Notes under the pieces: generated by a model
Told to the model about the DNA's origin: nothing
Database searches by the model: none
The model's input: the letters and a program-made list of their open reading frames with translations, nothing else
Assembly (NCBI RefSeq): GCF_000420865.1
Contig: NZ_ATVT01000019.1
Span: 1 to 63,297 of the forward strand
From: Butyrivibrio sp. XPD2006
Lineage (GTDB): Bacteria > Bacillota > Clostridia > Lachnospirales > Lachnospiraceae
Reading direction: 5' to 3'
DNA length: 63,297 nucleotides
Made by a program: the position numbers and the translations under genes
Part shown: piece by piece, positions 60,790 to 63,297 of the stretch
Layout of the letters: each line of letters opens with the position of its first letter
Position numbering within the stretch: the first letter of the stretch is position 1

Positions 60790-60892
60790 AATCTCCGAGC
60801 TTTTAAGCCTAAAAAGCTTTAGTCTTCATGGCTTTTAAGACGCAGACAAATACTCTGCCGGGGTGCAGATGGAAACAGAAGCGCCTTCCTTA
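60790..60892 (+). ncRNA. Candidate molybdenum-cofactor (Moco) riboswitch
   Basis: The leader contains ATCTCCGAGC near its start, CTGCCGGGGTGCAG in the middle, then GGAAACAG and GCGCCTTCC near the end. These blocks, in this order, match my recollection of the Moco RNA motif (RF01055). The leader ends 17 bases before the ECF gene ATG. Genes downstream include mobA, which fits. I could not align it to the covariance model. Confidence 0.72.
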
Positions 60893-60909
60893 TTGAAAAG
60901 GAGAACATA

Positions 60910-61485
60910 ATGAAAAAAGCTGATCTCAGAAGCCTTATTTTTATGGCTTTATGCTGCGATCTTGGTTTGTTTGCCAAAAAACTGATATCTCCCGCAGCAA
61001 ATATCATAACTGAATTTCTTCATATCCCGGGTGGTATTGCCACCAGCTTCTCCCTACTGTTTTTAGTCATAGCGGCTGCACTTATGCCATTTCCTTTCTG
61101 TGCTACAATCATGGGCATTGTCCAGAGCCTTCTTGCATTGTGTTTTGGAATGACCGGCAGCATGGGCGCTCTTGCGCCTATCGGCTACATCCTTCCTGGA
61201 ATCATGATTGATCTGGTTTTCTTTTTAGCAGAGAAAACTTCCGGTCGACGCGATAATGGAATACTGATTTCGTCTATAATTGCTTCTATTACGGCTTGTC
61301 TTACCGCAAACTTCATTGTGTTCAAATTAAGTGGAATAGTTCTTTTTGTATATGCACTGGTTGCTACCACAAGCGGTTCCATCTGCGGGCTTTTGGGAGA
61401 GAAACTTATAGAAAGGCTCCACCCGGTCATCGGTCCAGATAAAGCCACCGCAAAAATACCATATAAAAACAAGGAGACAACATGA
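60910..61485 (+). CDS. ECF transporter S component, substrate unknown
   Basis: The 191-residue protein has about six membrane segments and a typical S-component start (RSLIFMALCCDLGLFAKKLI). PFPFCATIMGIVQSLLALC and APIGYILPGIMIDLVFFLAE are also typical. AAAAGGAG precedes the ATG. It overlaps the next gene by four bases. If the leader is a Moco riboswitch, the substrate may be a cofactor-related compound or a metal such as molybdenum. No ECF ATPases are nearby, so it would use the shared module. Confidence 0.75.
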   Translation: MKKADLRSLIFMALCCDLGLFAKKLISPAANIITEFLHIPGGIATSFSLLFLVIAAALMPFPFCATIMGIVQSLLALCFGMTGSMGALAPIGYILPGIMIDLVFFLAEKTSGRRDNGILISSIIASITACLTANFIVFKLSGIVLFVYALVATTSGSICGLLGEKLIERLHPVIGPDKATAKIPYKNKETT

Positions 61486-61952
61486 AGAAAAAAAGTATTG
61501 TTATCGTCATCATTCTGCTAGTAATTACCTGCATTGCATCTGTTTTCTATTTGAGGTCAAGAAATGATGCGCCAAAAGGGAATCTGGCTATTATTAATGG
61601 GGATAAAACAGTTCTCATTGACCCCTTTAGCGGGAGCCTGGTTTCAGTAAAGGGCGTTACCATAAATGCCAAGGGGCAGGAAAAGGATGTAGATGAGATC
61701 GGAATATCACTAAAGGATGCCATTTCAAAATCAGGACTTGATAAGGCCGGTTTCACAAAAGCCCGGGTTGTATCATCAGATGAATTTGCCGCTGAAATTT
61801 CTTTTGACGAAATAAACGAAGATGGTAAAGCTTATCTTGCAAAACAGCAGGAAGACGACGGAAGCACCAGTGCAAGACTGTATGTGTTCGGTGACAGCGA
61901 CTCAAAACGTCAGGTGAAGAATGTTGTGAGGATTGAACTTTTAAATGAATGA
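61482..61952 (+). CDS. Small membrane-anchored protein of the molybdenum operon
   Basis: The 156-residue protein has one N-terminal membrane segment (about 5-24) and an external domain. That domain includes GDKTVLIDPFSGSLVSVKGV, DEIGISLKDAISKSGL and STSARLYVFGDSDSKRQVKN. The pattern of an -ISLKDAI- helix and a late -VKNVVRIEL- strand recalls small sulfite-oxidase-fold domains that bind molybdopterin, but the key Cys is absent. It is coupled to both neighbours by overlaps. Confidence 0.55.
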   Translation: MKKKSIVIVIILLVITCIASVFYLRSRNDAPKGNLAIINGDKTVLIDPFSGSLVSVKGVTINAKGQEKDVDEIGISLKDAISKSGLDKAGFTKARVVSSDEFAAEISFDEINEDGKAYLAKQQEDDGSTSARLYVFGDSDSKRQVKNVVRIELLNE

Positions 61953-62556
61953 GTTTGACGGAATTGTTTTGGCAGGCGGAAAAAGCAAAAGAATGGGAAC
62001 GGACAAGTCAGAAATCATTCTTAATGGAAAGTCCTTCCTCCAGATACAGACAGATAAACTAATAGACCTTGGTGCCGGCAGGGTCTATGTTTCAGGTAAA
62101 TCTTCTCCTATCCCATATGCCCACCACATAATGGATATAATACCTGACATGGGCCCACTGGGAGGTCTCTATTCCTGCTTTTTGGAATGTAACTGCAGCA
62201 ATGCACTTGTACTCAGCGTTGATGTTCCGCTTATCTCAAGCCAAACATTGGAGAGCCTTCTAAAGAAGCATTTCTCCGGAAATTTTGATGTCACTATTCT
62301 GTCCCATGAAGGTAAAGATGAGCCGCTCATCGCTGTTTACAAAACAGATACAACAGCTATTCTAGAGAAACTTATTGCACAAAAAAAGCTGGCAGTAAGA
62401 GCCTTTCTTGATAGGCTTACCTGCCAGCATTATGAGTTTATGGGTGATCATCAGGAGCTGATCAATTGTAATTCGAAGGATGATCTCCGTCTGCTTTCCA
62501 TCCATAATGCAGAACCACATATCCTTAATCTCATCTCCTGTTCCTTCAAAAATTGA
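61945..62556 (+). CDS. mobA: Molybdenum cofactor guanylyltransferase
   Basis: The 203-residue enzyme attaches GMP to molybdopterin, making the bis-MGD cofactor needed by NarB-type reductases. It shows the nucleotide loop GIVLAGGKSKRMGTDKSEII, DMGPLGGLYSCF and LVLSVDVPLIS, whose Asp binds the metal. It overlaps the preceding gene by eight bases. Its presence beside the reductase operon supports the bis-MGD assignment. Confidence 0.93.
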   Translation: MNEFDGIVLAGGKSKRMGTDKSEIILNGKSFLQIQTDKLIDLGAGRVYVSGKSSPIPYAHHIMDIIPDMGPLGGLYSCFLECNCSNALVLSVDVPLISSQTLESLLKKHFSGNFDVTILSHEGKDEPLIAVYKTDTTAILEKLIAQKKLAVRAFLDRLTCQHYEFMGDHQELINCNSKDDLRLLSIHNAEPHILNLISCSFKN

Positions 62557-62573
62557 TACACATATTTCTGCAT

Positions 62574-62690
62574 TTATTTAGATATCAGATAATGATACTT
62601 TTTGTTCTGAGTAAAGAGGAATGCCCAGGACAATATACATGAAGCCACTTCAGCCACAGCAACAGCTCCCCAGATGCCATTGCTTCTTCT
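62574..62690 (-). pseudogene. C-terminal remnant of a MATE-family transporter, out of frame with the leader peptide
   Basis: In the frame next to the leader-peptide gene the minus strand encodes NGIWGAVAVAEVASCILSWA and FLFTQNKKYHYLISK, ending at TAA 62574. This looks like the last membrane helix and basic tail of a MATE/MOP-type exporter. About 38 codons remain. It shows that the 3' half of the overlapping 81-residue frame is of foreign origin. Confidence 0.65.
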
Positions 62691-62830
62691 AAAGTGTCTG
62701 CATATCCAATTAAGGTTCCATTAGAGTCTAGAACTTCATATTTACCGCCTGTTACTTTCTCCAAGTCCTTGTCGTCGAGTTTGTTCAGTTTTTCGTCGAT
62801 AGTTGCCATCAACTCTTTATTGCTACTCAT
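62585..62830 (-). CDS. Double-glycine leader peptide gene, core region chimeric
   Basis: ATG 62830 (AAAGGAG 10 bases upstream) opens an 81-residue frame. Residues 1-29 form a classic double-glycine leader: LNKLDDKDLEKVTGG, as in bacteriocin and other exported-peptide precursors. Residues 30-50 (KYEVLDSNGTLIGYADTLEEA) look like a natural mature part. After that the frame reads GELLLWLKWLHVYCPGH, which is MATE tail DNA in the wrong frame. No peptidase-transporter or modifying enzyme is seen. The leader could still be processed. Confidence 0.65.
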   Translation of the reverse strand: MSSNKELMATIDEKLNKLDDKDLEKVTGGKYEVLDSNGTLIGYADTLEEAMASGELLLWLKWLHVYCPGHSSLLRTKSIII

Positions 62831-63163
62831 AATCTGTTAACTCCTTTCAGGTGCTTCTATTTTTTGATACGAATCAGTTTTAATTTGAGCTATGGTTTTT
62901 ATATTACAATCTCCCGATTTGTCATCGAAAATAAAACTGAAATATATTCTTTCAATCCCTATTATACATAAACCAAAAGTGTATCAAAAATCATTTCTTT
63001 ATCGATACAAATGCCATATTAATCATAATTGAAATGTATTTTGTTTTTGTGTGACAATTTTGTGATAGTCGCCATGATAATATTAACTCAACATAAAACA
63101 AACCAACACAAATAAGACACATAACAACCCAAAATAGATTGAGAAAAGAGAGAGGTAAAGATT
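62831..63163. other. Long AT-rich intergenic region between two divergent genes
   Basis: No coding frame was found in this 333-base stretch. It holds the 5' regions of the leader-peptide gene (minus) and the secreted-protein gene (plus). TAATAT at 63078-63083 could be a -10 box on the plus strand, giving a leader of about 75 bases. No convincing -35 box or operator was found. Confidence 0.5.
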
Positions 63164-63297
63164 ATGAAGACTTTAAAGAAAACAATGGTAGCAATAATGA
63201 TGTCAGCAATGATGATAAGCGTAACACCTATTACAACATTTGCATGTGAGAGTACACCTGTTGAGATTACAGAAACACAGGATATAAATTATAATAA
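63164..63297 (+). CDS. Secreted protein, 5' part only
   Basis: ATG 63164 (GAGAGG 8 bases upstream) encodes a Met-rich signal peptide: LKKTMVAIMMSAMMISVTPI, with a likely cleavage after TTFA. The mature protein starts CESTPVEITETQDINYN and runs off the window. The Cys right after the cleavage region is not in a clear lipobox. No family can be assigned. Confidence 0.75.
   Translation, partial: MKTLKKTMVAIMMSAMMISVTPITTFACESTPVEITETQDINYN

Noticed and set aside
62585..62830. Novel bacteriocin with core GELLLWLKWLHVYCPGH
   Set aside because: The DNA after residue 50 encodes a MATE tail in the next frame, so this segment is not an evolved peptide core.
1..63297. CRISPR arrays, tRNA, rRNA, prophage or origin
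   Set aside because: No regularly spaced repeats, no tRNA or rRNA-like sequences, no phage structural genes and no DnaA-box cluster were seen.

Overview
The window looks like chromosomal DNA from an anaerobic Firmicute of the Lachnospiraceae, most like Butyrivibrio or Pseudobutyrivibrio. The support is moderate GC, strong AGGAGG-type ribosome binding sites with frequent TTG starts, a clostridial FabK/FabZ fatty-acid operon, CIRCE heat-shock control, maltodextrin ABC and GH13/GH31 genes, a feruloyl-esterase-like hydrolase, and GGDEF/EAL proteins. The genus is inferred from gene content only. Nearly all genes lie on the minus strand. No rRNA, tRNA, CRISPR array or prophage was seen.

Layout. 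1-2 kb: the 5' end of an IS1182-type transposase, an Hsp20 gene under a perfect CIRCE operator, and a duplicated-domain membrane protein. 2-9 kb: an EAL protein, a two-gene operon pairing a TVGYGD potassium channel with a membrane protein of similar cytoplasmic design (Rossmann plus RyR-like domains), then a spermidine-synthase-like gene and a DUF985 cupin. 9-20 kb: maltodextrin utilisation (malEFG, two cytoplasmic glycosidases, a LacI regulator, a lipoprotein amylase). The two promoters carry the same operator and both place the -35 box inside a hairpin. 20-24 kb: a membrane GGDEF/EAL protein whose Shine-Dalgarno sits in a long inverted repeat, a class B sortase with an unusual active site, and an esterase.

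24-35 kb: type II fatty-acid synthesis in one operon (acpP-fabK-fabD-fabG-fabF-accB-fabZ-accC-accD-accA-acyl-CoA ligase). fabH is missing. A divergent MerR-family gene faces a textbook MerR promoter (19-bp spacer filled by a palindrome), which suggests MerR control of membrane lipid synthesis.

35-50 kb: an accessory stretch of small unrelated genes (HAD/DeoR pair, MarR-controlled radical-SAM pair, cupin/HxlR, GNATs, HTH-AbrB plus acyltransferase, TraX) mixed with decayed genes: a Sir2 tail, a beta-lactamase/flavin-reductase chimera, a CPBP fragment, a PNPOx-like gene with one in-frame TAG, and a GNAT tail.

50-62.5 kb: a molybdenum and siroheme cluster. A NarB/NasA-like molybdoenzyme, a ferredoxin-like subunit, a NirB-N-like flavoprotein, a TDT anion transporter, AsrABC and a FecBCD-like ABC importer run on the minus strand. 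Divergent from them, behind a probable molybdenum-cofactor riboswitch, are an ECF S-component, a small anchored protein and mobA. The simplest reading is nitrate to nitrite to ammonia with AsrABC as the siroheme reductase; the substrate is inferred. 62.5-63.3 kb: a double-glycine leader peptide gene spliced onto the tail of a MATE transporter, and the start of a secreted protein.
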